The translations under genes were made by a program, and so were the position numbers. From the NCBI RefSeq assembly GCF_028765165.1, contig NZ_JARADB010000003.1:410826-474825 (forward strand): a stretch of 64,000 nt of DNA, in the 5' to 3' direction. How positions within the stretch are numbered: the stretch's first letter is position 1; every line of letters begins with the position of its first letter. The notes beneath the pieces are model-generated. The model worked only from the letters and a program-made list of their open reading frames with translations. It had not been told where the DNA came from and made no database searches. Source of the stretch: Paenibacillus sp. MAHUQ-63. Its GTDB lineage: Bacteria > Bacillota > Bacilli > Paenibacillales > NBRC-103111. Positions 8,701-17,471 of the stretch are shown here, in pieces.

Positions 8701-10304
8701 TCGGTCATTCCTCCATTCGTATCGCTGAATCGGAACCAGTCGATGTCTGCATAAGCTCGTTCCGGCGATTGTTCCCCGCCGCCGCTTCGCAAGCAGAACA
8801 ATCCCAGCTTCGCGCCGACCCAATGGCCTGGTTCCGCTGTGAATTCGCCGCCGATCTTCGCGAAGGTTACGCCGTCCAGACCGTAGGCGAAGCTGAAGAC
8901 GGCTTCCTCAACGACCGTTGTTTGCAAATACACTGTGTGCACGTCTGCGGGAAGTCCGGCACGGTCCGTGACTTGTTCATTCGACGATTCCTTGTCGCCC
9001 CGGCCCTCCACATGGATAAGCTCGAGCCCCTGTTCCGAGCGCCGCACTGCCACATATCGGTAAGCATGCCCGAACGCCGTCAAGCCGGCCATCTCGTCCT
9101 GCCTGCCGAATCCGGGAGAGAGCGTGATGGATGCCGTCGCCGTGAATTGCGGGGCAGGAAGCTTCTGGCAGACGACGTTCAGCGCATCGTACAACGTTGC
9201 GCTTCCTGCAGGAAGCTCATAGGCGAATAGCCGCAGGTGCCCCGGGTTCTCGCTCAGCGAGTACCACTCGCGCCGGTAGTTCGCCTGCCACTGCCACTGC
9301 AAGCCCAGCTCTTGCCCGTTGAACTCATCGCTTGTTTCCGGTACGGCCAACGGCCAAGAGCGCCCTACGTCCGGCTTCTTGTGCACGAGAACCGGCTCGC
9401 CGATCCCGTCGCCATTCGCGTCAATCCCCATAACCGGCCAATCGTTCTCCCAGGCCATCGGCTGCAGGTGAACAATGCGTCCGTAGGCTTCTCTATCTTG
9501 GAAATGAAGAAACCACGATTCGCCGGATTCCAGCTCCACATAGCCTCCTTGATGCGGACCATTGACCGGAGAATCGCCTTGATGCAGCACGATCTTGTCC
9601 TCATAAGGCCCCATGATGTTCTTGGACCGAAGTATCGTCTGCCAACCGACGGAGACGCCTCCGGCAGGAGCAAAAATATAATAATAACCATTGCGCTTAT
9701 ACAGCTTCGGCCCCTCAATCGTCGGATGGCTCTCGGTCCCGTCGAACACAATGACACCATCGTCCAGCAGCGCAGTGCCGTCCGCCGACATCCGGCAGAT
9801 CTGCAGCATGCTCTTAATGCCGCAGCGGCTGCGGGCAAATGCATGCACGAGATATGCCTGCCCGTCGTCATCCCAGAACGGGCAGGTATCGATCCAGCCT
9901 TTCACTTCCTTGACCATGTGAAGCGGTGACCAAGGCCCCGCAGGATGGACGGCCTTCGTCATATAAATGCCTTCATCCGGTGCGCTGAAGTAGATCCAAT
10001 AGTGGCCGTCATGGTACCGTATGGCCGGAGCCCATACGCCGTCGCCGTGTCGAACCCGGTCATCGTATCCGCCCGGCAGCTGCTGAACGGCATGTCCGAT
10101 CAACGACCAGTTGACGAGATCTTTGGAATGAAGAACCGGCAGTCCCGGCGAACTGACGAAGCTCGATGCCGTCATATAGAAATCTTCTCCGACGCGAATG
10201 ACGTCGGGATCGGAATAATCCGCACATAGAATCGGATTGCGGTACGTGCCGTCGCCCAGATCGGCGAACCATACCGGCTTTATTAGGCTTTCACTGATAC
10301 TCAC
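8697..10304 (-). CDS. GH43 family glycosidase
   Basis: Five-bladed beta-propeller glycosidase, likely an alpha-L-arabinofuranosidase or beta-xylosidase trimming pectin or arabinoxylan side chains. The 535-aa protein shows the three GH43 acidic residues in context: Asp in CADYSDPDV (about 29), Asp in GWIDTCPF (139) and Glu in HPTIEGPK (197). The last 200 aa form the beta-sandwich module usual in the GH43_12 type. No signal peptide. It starts with GTG overlapping the GH105 stop (GTGA) with GGAGG nine bases upstream, and its own stop overlaps the GH28 start, so all three are probably translationally coupled. Confidence 0.92.
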   Translation of the reverse strand: MSISESLIKPVWFADLGDGTYRNPILCADYSDPDVIRVGEDFYMTASSFVSSPGLPVLHSKDLVNWSLIGHAVQQLPGGYDDRVRHGDGVWAPAIRYHDGHYWIYFSAPDEGIYMTKAVHPAGPWSPLHMVKEVKGWIDTCPFWDDDGQAYLVHAFARSRCGIKSMLQICRMSADGTALLDDGVIVFDGTESHPTIEGPKLYKRNGYYYIFAPAGGVSVGWQTILRSKNIMGPYEDKIVLHQGDSPVNGPHQGGYVELESGESWFLHFQDREAYGRIVHLQPMAWENDWPVMGIDANGDGIGEPVLVHKKPDVGRSWPLAVPETSDEFNGQELGLQWQWQANYRREWYSLSENPGHLRLFAYELPAGSATLYDALNVVCQKLPAPQFTATASITLSPGFGRQDEMAGLTAFGHAYRYVAVRRSEQGLELIHVEGRGDKESSNEQVTDRAGLPADVHTVYLQTTVVEEAVFSFAYGLDGVTFAKIGGEFTAEPGHWVGAKLGLFCLRSGGGEQSPERAYADIDWFRFSDTNGGMTE

Positions 10305-11422
10305 TTGCGATCTCCTCCTCGTTCCATCTCTACACTGGCAAGCAGAAACGGCGCCATGCCCATCAGCACATCTCTCACAACCGCTTCTTCCAAATAGTAC
10401 TCATAGCTGCCGTCCCGGTACGGATTACCGCCCAGTCCAGCACCATGGCAAATCCCTTGCACATGAACACTTGTTGGTGTTTCTGTTACTAGTTCGTTCA
10501 GCAGTCCTTGATACCCTTTGTGCGCGACCGTTTGGAAGGAACCGGAGAGATATTTCAAACGCGCGCCTTTGGCTGCCGCATAGACAATCATACTGCTCCC
10601 CGATGCTTCCAAGTAGTTGGCTCCGTCCGCTCCACGGTCCAGCACCTGATACCATAGTCCTGTGTTCGGATCCTGCACCCGTGCAAGCGCCCCCATCATC
10701 CGTTCGAAAATGCCGATGATCGTTCCGCGCTGCGGGTGCTCCTCCGGAAAGTGTTCCAAGGCATCGACGAGGGCCATCGCATACCAGCCCATGCCCCGGC
10801 ACCAGAAATGCCGCGATTTGCCTGTATCGAGATCGCACCAACGCTGTTCACGGCTCTCGTCCCAGCCATGGTGCAGCAGCCCCGTAGTGACATCCCGCGT
10901 ATGCTTTTCGACCAGAAGCAGCTGCCTAGCCGCTTCGTCGAACAACTCCGGTGCATCGAATGTTTTGGCATATTCGGCGATGAACGGAGTCGCCATATAT
11001 AACCCGTCCAGCCACATTTGGTACGGGTATATCTTTTTATGCCAGAAGCCGCCTTCGCTCGTTCTCGGATGCCCTTTGATTTGCCGGATCAGCCTAGCCG
11101 CCGCCCCGGCATATTTCGGCTCGGACGTTCTCCGCCATAGCGCGAACAACGCCTTGCCCTGATTGATCTGATCCAGATTGTAATCCTCCAAGGTGTAAGT
11201 TCGAATCGAACCATCCTCCTGAACGAATAAATCCATATGCTTCCGGACATATTCCACATAAGCTTCATCCCCGGTAAGATCCCCGACGTTCAGCAAGGCT
11301 TTCAAAGTCATTCCGTTCACATACATCCAGCGCTGCTCTATTTCCGGATGGTAACCTCTTTCATTTGTGTTGCCCATGATCGTTTGTGCCGTTTTGACTG
11401 ACCAATTCCCTGATTCCTTCAT
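10301..11422 (-). CDS. GH105 unsaturated rhamnogalacturonyl hydrolase
   Basis: Removes the unsaturated uronic acid left at the non-reducing end by pectate or rhamnogalacturonan lyases (YteR/YesR family). The 373-aa (alpha/alpha)6-barrel carries YPYQMWLDGLYM with the catalytic Asp near residue 139 and the conserved HFWCRGMGWYAM near 205-216. It has no signal peptide and is the first gene of the trio, which implies that lyase products are imported and then finished inside the cell. No lyase gene is in the window. The start has GGGAAG upstream. A weak catabolite-control-like site lies about 115 bp upstream and is listed as rejected. Confidence 0.93.
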   Translation of the reverse strand: MKESGNWSVKTAQTIMGNTNERGYHPEIEQRWMYVNGMTLKALLNVGDLTGDEAYVEYVRKHMDLFVQEDGSIRTYTLEDYNLDQINQGKALFALWRRTSEPKYAGAAARLIRQIKGHPRTSEGGFWHKKIYPYQMWLDGLYMATPFIAEYAKTFDAPELFDEAARQLLLVEKHTRDVTTGLLHHGWDESREQRWCDLDTGKSRHFWCRGMGWYAMALVDALEHFPEEHPQRGTIIGIFERMMGALARVQDPNTGLWYQVLDRGADGANYLEASGSSMIVYAAAKGARLKYLSGSFQTVAHKGYQGLLNELVTETPTSVHVQGICHGAGLGGNPYRDGSYEYYLEEAVVRDVLMGMAPFLLASVEMERGGDRK

Positions 11423-11700
11423 CTGCTCTTCCCGCCTTCCCCTTATTGCCCAGCATATCGTCCGTGACTACAGCTATTATGCTCGAAGATGGCATGTCAG
11501 CCTATGCAGTTGAGATAACCAGTTCGCTAGAGCGGCATTGAAACCGAGAGCCACAGCATGGCCCGGGTGAACAGGTTGCTTCGGGCACATTGGTTGCATC
11601 CTGCATATGTAACGGACATTCCCCGCATTTTACCTGCCAAAAAGGACCCCATGACGAGTTTAACTAGTTGTTTGAAGACTATTCGCTGTCTGCAGGAATA
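11423..11700. other. Upstream region of pectinase trio, no gene
   Basis: About 280 bp between the GH105 start and the terminator of the DUF3231 gene. It should hold the operon promoter. I found no convincing operator. A lone TAACGGACA at about 11611 recalls the dispersed repeat motif but has no partner. Confidence 0.4.
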
Positions 11701-11736
11701 AAAAAACCCGGTGGCTCCTCATGGAGTCCCGGGTTC
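11701..11736 (-). terminator. Terminator after DUF3231 gene
   Basis: Stem of AACCCGG and CTCC segments with their complements around a short loop, followed on the minus strand by six T. It lies 17 bp past the stop of the 11754 gene. Confidence 0.85.
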
Positions 11737-11753
11737 TTGCCTGTATGCTTCCC

Positions 11754-12761
11754 TCACGCTCTCGTCAGCTTCCTGCGATCTTCCACCTGCGGCGGCTCCT
11801 CCATCCAGCCGTGCTTAATCATAAGCTCCCCGCCTTCTTTCAAAAAAGGCAAAATCTTCTGAGCCGTGCGAGCCATCGTCAGCGGCAAATCGCTGCGCAA
11901 GCTGAACGCTCCGCCGAGCGCGTTGCTGCCGAGGCCGAATGCGCCCAGCAGATTCGTCAAATACATCATCAGCTTGTCGGAAAACGGAGACACGGTAGAA
12001 TTCGTTGCCTTCCCTGCGTGCGTAGCCGGCGGCTCGATGTAGTCGCGGCGCAGAAACTCGCCCAGCGTCGTCTCCACATCTTTGGACAATTCCATCCCCT
12101 TGATGAAATAGTTCTTCACTTCCCGATCATTGGCCACTTGCGCGAAGCCGATCATCAACTGCATGCCGGTCAAATTCGTCTCAATGGCATGATGGAGAAG
12201 CGAGATTTCGATCGCATTCAACGATCTCGTCTCTCCGATCAATTTGAACCCGGTCAGATAGCTCTCGTCTTTAATGAAGTTGACTTCCGTAGGCATGGAC
12301 ATGAACGGAGGACGGACGAGCACGCCTTTATCCAGCAGCAATTGCGAGCTTTGATCAAAGACGTCTTGGGAATGCGCCGTTAATTGTCTATACAGCTTTT
12401 TGACGTCCTCGCGGTAAGACATCGTAGAATGCAGGGCGAACAGATTGACTTCTATTTTGCTAAGCATGTGCAGAAACATCGGCTCATATAGAAAGTCGAA
12501 CAGCTTGGGAACACCCGGATGAACATCGTTTGCCGTAAAGCCAATCGGTACCGCGGCTCCTGCCGCTTGGAAGAGCTGCGTTATTTCATTTACAAATCCT
12601 TGCGCGCCTTCGTATGTGAAATTGATAATTCGCTGAACGTCGGCATCGTCGGCATGTTCACGCAAATATTCCAGAAATCTGAGCAGCATTGTTTTCTCTT
12701 GATAAGCCATCCACAAATTTCCGATTTCGGATGACGTCAAGGGGATTTTGTGAGCTTCCAT
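11754..12761 (-). CDS. DUF3231 family protein (spore-type)
   Basis: A 335-aa, mostly helical protein of the DUF3231 family, found in spore-forming bacilli and in some cases linked to the spore; the biochemical role is unknown. Two similar halves are visible: each begins with LTSSEIGNLW-like or VRPPFMSMP-like segments and runs through helical bundles with ferritin-like spacing of acidic and His residues. The ATG at 12761 has AAAGGAG eight bases upstream and replaces the longer reading to 12818. Monocistronic by position. Confidence 0.8.
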   Translation of the reverse strand: MEAHKIPLTSSEIGNLWMAYQEKTMLLRFLEYLREHADDADVQRIINFTYEGAQGFVNEITQLFQAAGAAVPIGFTANDVHPGVPKLFDFLYEPMFLHMLSKIEVNLFALHSTMSYREDVKKLYRQLTAHSQDVFDQSSQLLLDKGVLVRPPFMSMPTEVNFIKDESYLTGFKLIGETRSLNAIEISLLHHAIETNLTGMQLMIGFAQVANDREVKNYFIKGMELSKDVETTLGEFLRRDYIEPPATHAGKATNSTVSPFSDKLMMYLTNLLGAFGLGSNALGGAFSLRSDLPLTMARTAQKILPFLKEGGELMIKHGWMEEPPQVEDRRKLTRA

Positions 12762-12835
12762 GTACAACGCTCCTTTGTTTTTAGCAATATTCTTTCCTAT
12801 GCGGGAAATAATATCCACAAAGAAGCGTACGAAAG

Positions 12836-13945
12836 TTATGACGATCCCTGGTCGCCAATTCGCCCGGCAGCGTCACCGTAACGGACTAAGATATGCCACA
12901 TATATTTCAATTCCTGAACCGCGTCTTCATAGCAGCCCCGGTCAAGCCAAGCTTCCGGACGGCTCTTCAAATCAAGCGCCGCAGCTCCGATGGCGCTCGC
13001 ATCGACGCGTCCGTTCACCGCAATCCGTCTGGCCAGCGAGGGCATGCTCGGACCTCGGAAATCCGCAGGAACATCTTCCGCACGGATGGCGAATCCCCTA
13101 TGCCAATACAGCGTGATGCCGTACTTGAAGCATAGCTGTTCCAATATTCGGCCTGTCGGCGCCGTCTTGAAGGATGGATCCGCTACCAGCATATCGACGT
13201 CAGTCTGCAAATCAATCGTGCCATGAACTTGAGCTTCTATGTAATGATTCAGATTGCGGCTAGGCTTCATGGCCGCAGCAGCTTGGAATGGCTGCTCCAG
13301 GCCGTTCAGCAGTTGATCGATCAGCTTGCGGGGGCTCGTGTTCTTCTCTCCGATGGCGCGTTCTTCGAAGAATGCATCCTTCAAGAGTGCGGCGGTGATA
13401 TCGTCAAACTCCGCATACGTTCCTTTTTCCTTCGGGTCTTGGTGGGAATCCAGATACGTATAGGTGCTGCGTGCAGCCGTCTTGGGCGAGAGGAGGAAGT
13501 AACACGAGCCGAACCTGGGAGCCGGCCCATCCGGATGCGGCCAAAGTGCGAGCGCACCGTACTTGGGGCGTTGGCCGTTCGATACGCCTTCGGCCTGATA
13601 GGCGCCTCCGAACATTCGAGCCTCCCAGACATCGCGGGCTCCTCCCGGATAAGCGGATACGCTCCCGCTCGAGATCCCGGTTTCGAACTGGCTCCTATAG
13701 TGCCCCTGCTCGAGCAGCGCTTCGGCTACACTGCGATGATGCGGAGCCGGTCGGTCCGGATGAAAATGAAGCGCAATTCGAGCCCGGGACTTCAGCTTGG
13801 CGACCGCCTCTTCATAGGTTTCCCTGGATATATTGGACATCTGCAGGATATCATCTATGACCCGCTTCGCCTCTTTTTGTCGCGTTCTGGCGTACCGCGT
13901 GATGTGTTCCATCGCTTGGAGCTGGGCGCTGGTCAGTTCACTCAT
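12836..13945 (-). CDS. DUF3626 domain protein
   Basis: A 369-aa protein that I assign to DUF3626 from the LHFHPDR segment near residue 60 and the overall pattern (ISSGSVSAYPGG, then a conserved middle and acidic C-terminus). Function unknown. It has no signal peptide or membrane segment. Of two nearby ATG codons, the second (13945) is chosen because GGAGG lies seven bases upstream; the first is only one base from that site. Confidence 0.75.
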   Translation of the reverse strand: MSELTSAQLQAMEHITRYARTRQKEAKRVIDDILQMSNISRETYEEAVAKLKSRARIALHFHPDRPAPHHRSVAEALLEQGHYRSQFETGISSGSVSAYPGGARDVWEARMFGGAYQAEGVSNGQRPKYGALALWPHPDGPAPRFGSCYFLLSPKTAARSTYTYLDSHQDPKEKGTYAEFDDITAALLKDAFFEERAIGEKNTSPRKLIDQLLNGLEQPFQAAAAMKPSRNLNHYIEAQVHGTIDLQTDVDMLVADPSFKTAPTGRILEQLCFKYGITLYWHRGFAIRAEDVPADFRGPSMPSLARRIAVNGRVDASAIGAAALDLKSRPEAWLDRGCYEDAVQELKYMWHILVRYGDAAGRIGDQGSS

Positions 13946-13995
13946 ATGCATACCTCCTGTACGTGCGTTATCCTGATTCTAACATACCAAACAGC

Positions 13996-14035
13996 AGAAC
14001 AAGCTCCCTCATCGTCAAATGAGGGAGCTTGTTCT
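13996..14035. terminator. Strong hairpin between small gene and DUF3626 gene
   Basis: A perfect 17-bp stem with a 6-base loop. Neither flank has a long T-run, so termination efficiency is uncertain. It would end the transcript of the small gene at 14086 (minus). Confidence 0.65.
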
Positions 14036-14085
14036 TATATGTCCTTATTTCGAAGCAGCTGGAGTGATCTCTTCGGTGTGTGTGT

Positions 14086-14295
14086 TCACTCCGTAATCGC
14101 CTTCAAATCGCTCACTTTCAGAGAAGCTTCCCGATTCGTGTCGTGAAAGACGACGCGTACCTCCAACTCATCATCCACTAGCTCAAAGGCAAGGATTGTA
14201 CAGTTTCTGCCTCTATTCTTCGTCTTTCTAGGGTTATCCGGTTCGACGACATACGAACCCCCAATGGAAAGACTCACCATGTCCTTCATGTTCAA
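14086..14295 (-). CDS. Small conserved-looking protein of unknown function
   Basis: A 69-aa soluble protein, rich in charged residues, with a pattern of short beta strands (NRGRNCTILAFE, then ELEVRVVFHD, then ASLKVSDLKAI) that could form a small barrel of the KOW or SH3 type. The TTG at 14295 has AAAGGG seven bases upstream; an ATG two codons later is the alternative. I do not recognise the family with confidence. Divergent from the NlpC/P60 gene. Confidence 0.6.
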   Translation of the reverse strand: MNMKDMVSLSIGGSYVVEPDNPRKTKNRGRNCTILAFELVDDELEVRVVFHDTNREASLKVSDLKAITE

Positions 14296-14477
14296 TTAGC
14301 AACCCTTTCTAAGCTGTTATGGTACATAAGATCATTCCTCTCACCATTTTACCCCATAATGAGCCGAACGTCTGCACCTATATCTATGCAATGGCCTTTT
14401 CCACAAATTGGATGGCAACCCTCCAGCGTTAAGCTGCGTCTATACATGTATAAGTTAACTTGTTAGGAGCAGATATC

Positions 14478-15509
14478 ATGAAAATAAAAAAAGGGCTCCA
14501 AACCGGAGCCGCTTGTATAGCGCTTATGACCGGACTGCTGCCTGGTGCCGTCGTTCATGCGGAGGCGGACAGCAATCCATCCGTTTACCTGGACGGCCGT
14601 CTGTTGTCCTTCGAGACCCCGCCCGTCATCGAAGACGGCTACAGCCTTGTTCCGCTGCGCGCCATTTTTGAAGCGGAAGGCGCCAAGGTGTCTTGGGACG
14701 AGACGACCCGCACCGTTACCGCAGTGAAAGATAACATCGAGTTTACATACCAGATCGGCGCCATGACGGCATCCAAAAATAAACAAACACTCGACATGCC
14801 CATCTCCGGCAAAATTATTGCCGGCAACACGATGATTCCGCTTCGTTTAATAAGCGAAACGCTCGGCAATCTCGTCAAGTGGCACGACTATGACCGATCG
14901 ATTACAATTTCTTCGGCCAAAAGCTACGAAACGGCTATCGAATATGGCGTCAATCTGAGGGACGCTCCGAATACCGGTTCGCAAGTGCTCCGAATGATAC
15001 CCAAGAAGGAGAACATCCATGTTATTCGAGAGCTGAACGCGAATTGGCTGGAGGTGCAGACGAAAGACGGGGCCATCGGCTTCCTCTCCGCCGACCCGCA
15101 GTACACCGATTACGCCGCTCCGGCGCTTGCCGAACAGAAAGCCGATGAGCTGATCGCGCTTGGCGTCAAATTCTTGGGAACGCCTTACGAATTCGGCGCT
15201 TCCTCCAGTCAAACCGCCACGTTCGATTGCTCTTCCTTCGTCCGATATTTGTTCAAGGAGGCGTTATCCATCGACCTTCCGCGAGTCTCCTACGAACAAG
15301 CCGAGGTAGGGAAAGATGTCGGACTTGACGAGCTTCGCAAGGGTGACCTGCTCTTCTTCACCGCCCGCGGGCTCGATATCGGGCATGTCGGCATTTATGC
15401 CGGGGACGGCAAGATTCTCCATACGTATTCCAAAGAACTTGGCGTCCATATCGCTGATTTTGATGACAAATGGAAGAAACGGTTTGTAAAAGCCAAGCGA
15501 TTATTCTAG
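14478..15509 (+). CDS. Secreted NlpC/P60 endopeptidase with copper-amine-oxidase-N and SH3 domains
   Basis: A 343-aa exported cell-wall hydrolase. Domains in order: signal peptide (1-28, ending VVHA), a copper-amine-oxidase-N-type domain (about 34-145), a bacterial SH3 domain (about 152-208), and NlpC/P60 (about 220-343) with Cys 251 in TFDCSSF, His 303 in IGHVGIY and His 315 in ILHTYS as the catalytic set. The family cleaves D-Glu-to-diamino-acid bonds in peptidoglycan. The ATG at 14478 has AGGAG eight bases upstream; the TTG at 14460 is rejected. It ends flush against the converging CcdC-like gene. Confidence 0.92.
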   Translation: MKIKKGLQTGAACIALMTGLLPGAVVHAEADSNPSVYLDGRLLSFETPPVIEDGYSLVPLRAIFEAEGAKVSWDETTRTVTAVKDNIEFTYQIGAMTASKNKQTLDMPISGKIIAGNTMIPLRLISETLGNLVKWHDYDRSITISSAKSYETAIEYGVNLRDAPNTGSQVLRMIPKKENIHVIRELNANWLEVQTKDGAIGFLSADPQYTDYAAPALAEQKADELIALGVKFLGTPYEFGASSSQTATFDCSSFVRYLFKEALSIDLPRVSYEQAEVGKDVGLDELRKGDLLFFTARGLDIGHVGIYAGDGKILHTYSKELGVHIADFDDKWKKRFVKAKRLF

Positions 15510-15995
15510 CTAAGCATTCAACATGGTTGGCTTGGAAGAGCTGACCATGCGAAATTTCACGAAACTAGCCACCCGCCAAGCTGCGATATAGCCGAATGTG
15601 ATTAGATTGCACATAAAGCTAAGCGTGCTTGGCTCTATGGCGTGGATTGTCGCAATGGCGATGAAGCGCAGCGCGAAGATCGCGATCAACAGGACGAAAA
15701 CGGTATGATTGCGTTTAATAAACGTTTCTCCGTTATCATGCACTTCAAAATTAGTCGTCTTGATAAGCGGAATGGAAATGATCATTCCCACGATAAGCGA
15801 CAGAATGACCTGCTCCTCGCGAATATGCAGAGAAGGATCGAACAATTGCATGAACGATGTGGAAATGTACACGATTGGCAGTAACAGCGCTGCGCCTGAC
15901 TTGCCAAGCGGCTTGCGCATCCCGCTCCATTGCCCGCGTAAAATAAAGAAAAAGATTACTGCCGATACCGCCATCGATATGGTTGAATTCATCAT
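15510..15995 (-). CDS. CcdC-like membrane protein (DUF1453)
   Basis: A 161-aa integral membrane protein with four to five hydrophobic segments. The pattern LLLPIVYIS, IPLIKTTNFEV and the closing GYIAAWRVASFVKFR match the CcdC/YneJ family, named for its place next to ccdA in Bacillus but without known activity. The start has GGGAG six bases upstream. Its stop codon abuts the stop of the converging NlpC gene with no base between. Confidence 0.8.
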   Translation of the reverse strand: MMNSTISMAVSAVIFFFILRGQWSGMRKPLGKSGAALLLPIVYISTSFMQLFDPSLHIREEQVILSLIVGMIISIPLIKTTNFEVHDNGETFIKRNHTVFVLLIAIFALRFIAIATIHAIEPSTLSFMCNLITFGYIAAWRVASFVKFRMVSSSKPTMLNA

Positions 15996-16154
15996 CGAAC
16001 ACTCCCTTAGAGGTTTTATTATGAATCCTATTATCCTCTCTCGGGGAACGGTTCGACAGTGAATCAGGTCACCGAATTAAGGTGACCTTTGTCATACGGA
16101 GCCCGATCACGGACTGAGACGCCGTTATTCGCCATTCTATACGCATAAAAAAAT

Positions 16155-16238
16155 CTAACGGACACAGAAGCCGTTATCTGCCCGATATTCCCCATGTCCA
16201 TCAGGGTAGGCGCAGATGACGGCTTTCCAGTCCGTTAG
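16155..16238 (-). terminator. Half dyad element acting as terminator
   Basis: Forward CTAACGGACAC at 16155 and an inverted CCGTTAG ending at 16238 form a hairpin with about 22 of 27 arm positions paired. On the minus strand the stem is followed at once by a seven-T run, the form of a rho-independent terminator, 48 bp past the VOC gene stop. Start-to-start distance is 73, matching the inner pair of the full elements. Confidence 0.8.
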
Positions 16239-16285
16239 ACTCGCAAAACGCGTAATAATTTCAATATCAAGACCGTTGTGTAACC

Positions 16286-16642
16286 CTAGCATTTACAAAT
16301 CATCAACACATTGCCGTCCGGGTCTTTGATATTAAACCAATGCCCATGCTCGATACCTGTAACAAGCTCGATCTGACGGTCCTGGACGAATTGATACGCT
16401 TGATGAATGTCATCCGCGTTAAAATGAAACGCCGGGCTTCTGAAGTAAGTATCCTCGTTATAAATGCGGCTGTCCAAGATCAGATTCAAGCCGTTATTAT
16501 CGAAGGGAATGCAACACAGATGGCCGTTAATAATTTCAAATGAAGGCTCCAAACCTAGCAGCGAACAATACCATTCGCGCGCATCGATGATGCTGCTTAC
16601 CGGGATGAAAATAGCTCCTGCTTTACTGGAAATCGGACTCAT
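16286..16642 (-). CDS. VOC family (glyoxalase/bleomycin-resistance fold) protein
   Basis: A 118-aa protein with two beta-alpha-beta-beta-beta modules. Signs are AREWYCSLLGL after the first strand and WFNIKDPDGNVLMI at the end, where the DPDGN turn is typical. Members include metal-dependent lyases, dioxygenases and drug-binding proteins; the substrate cannot be read from the sequence. The ATG at 16642 has AAGGAG about ten bases upstream; the upstream TTG is too close to that site. Probably single-gene, ended by the hairpin at 16155. Confidence 0.85.
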   Translation of the reverse strand: MSPISSKAGAIFIPVSSIIDAREWYCSLLGLEPSFEIINGHLCCIPFDNNGLNLILDSRIYNEDTYFRSPAFHFNADDIHQAYQFVQDRQIELVTGIEHGHWFNIKDPDGNVLMICKC

Positions 16643-16737
16643 GCCATTCAATCTCCTTATATGCCAGAATATCCACTAGTGTAGCATAGATTGGTAGAAT
16701 AAGGAAACTGCATTGTCAAGCGCGCCCATTCTGTATG

Positions 16738-17451
16738 TTATTGCCCGCAAGCGCTCACGAATGCAGCGAACAACCGGAAGCTGGGCTCATCGATTTGATA
16801 ACAAAACTCAGGATGCCATTGCACAGCCATCACGAATTTCTTGCCGGGCATGGCAACCGCCTCGATTAATTCGTCTTCCGCATAGGCGACGGCCTGCAAT
16901 TGCTCCGACAATTGTTTGATGCCTTGGTGGTGATAGCTGTTGACCATCAGAGATTCTTTACCGACAATCTCATATAACGGATTTCCATCCGCTATGACGA
17001 CGGCATGAACGGGCTCACTGTACGGAGGCTGCTGTTTATGCGCAATTAGCTTGCCGGCGCTTCGCTGCGCAGGAATATCCTGATACAGCGTTCCTCCGAG
17101 CAAAGCGTTAAACAATTGCAAGCCGCGGCAAATCCCGAAGGCCGGTTTATCCAGCTTCAGCACTTCATCGAACAGGAGTTTCTCCATCACGTCCCGTTCC
17201 TCGCACAGTTCTCCACACACACCATCGATTGCCTCACCGTATAGCTCCGGATTGATATCATGTCCTCCTGTAAAAAGAAAGCCGTCAAACGTTCCGGCTA
17301 ACGTTCGGATGACCTCCGGGTCCGCTGTCATGGGCAGCATAACCCCAATGCCTCCGGCCTCTTCGATGCCTTTCATATATCCCGCAAGCATCCAGTAGCT
17401 GTCTTTATCCGTATCCACTAAAGGTAAAACGCCGATCAACGGTTTTCTCAC
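16738..17451 (-). CDS. Gamma-glutamyl-gamma-aminobutyrate hydrolase family (class I GATase)
   Basis: A 237-aa peptidase C26 enzyme, PuuD-like, expected to hydrolyse a gamma-glutamyl amide. The catalytic Cys is in FGICRGLQLFNA and the catalytic His-Glu pair in VQWHPE; GFLFTGGHDINP is the oxyanion region. No signal peptide. It starts with GTG at 17451 with a G-rich ribosome site. It lies 20 bp after the GNAT gene and may share its transcript. The exact substrate is not settled by context: no putrescine genes are present. Confidence 0.85.
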   Translation of the reverse strand: MRKPLIGVLPLVDTDKDSYWMLAGYMKGIEEAGGIGVMLPMTADPEVIRTLAGTFDGFLFTGGHDINPELYGEAIDGVCGELCEERDVMEKLLFDEVLKLDKPAFGICRGLQLFNALLGGTLYQDIPAQRSAGKLIAHKQQPPYSEPVHAVVIADGNPLYEIVGKESLMVNSYHHQGIKQLSEQLQAVAYAEDELIEAVAMPGKKFVMAVQWHPEFCYQIDEPSFRLFAAFVSACGQ

Positions 17452-17471
17452 AGTAAGCCCCCCTAATTTCT

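Noticed and set aside
11538-11552. Catabolite-control (cre-like) site upstream of GH105
   Set aside because: TTGAAACCGAGAGCC has at least two mismatches to the consensus and poor symmetry.
11605-11620. Possible further dispersed repeat motif (TAACGGACA)
   Set aside because: No inverted or direct partner at the expected 50 or 74 bp.
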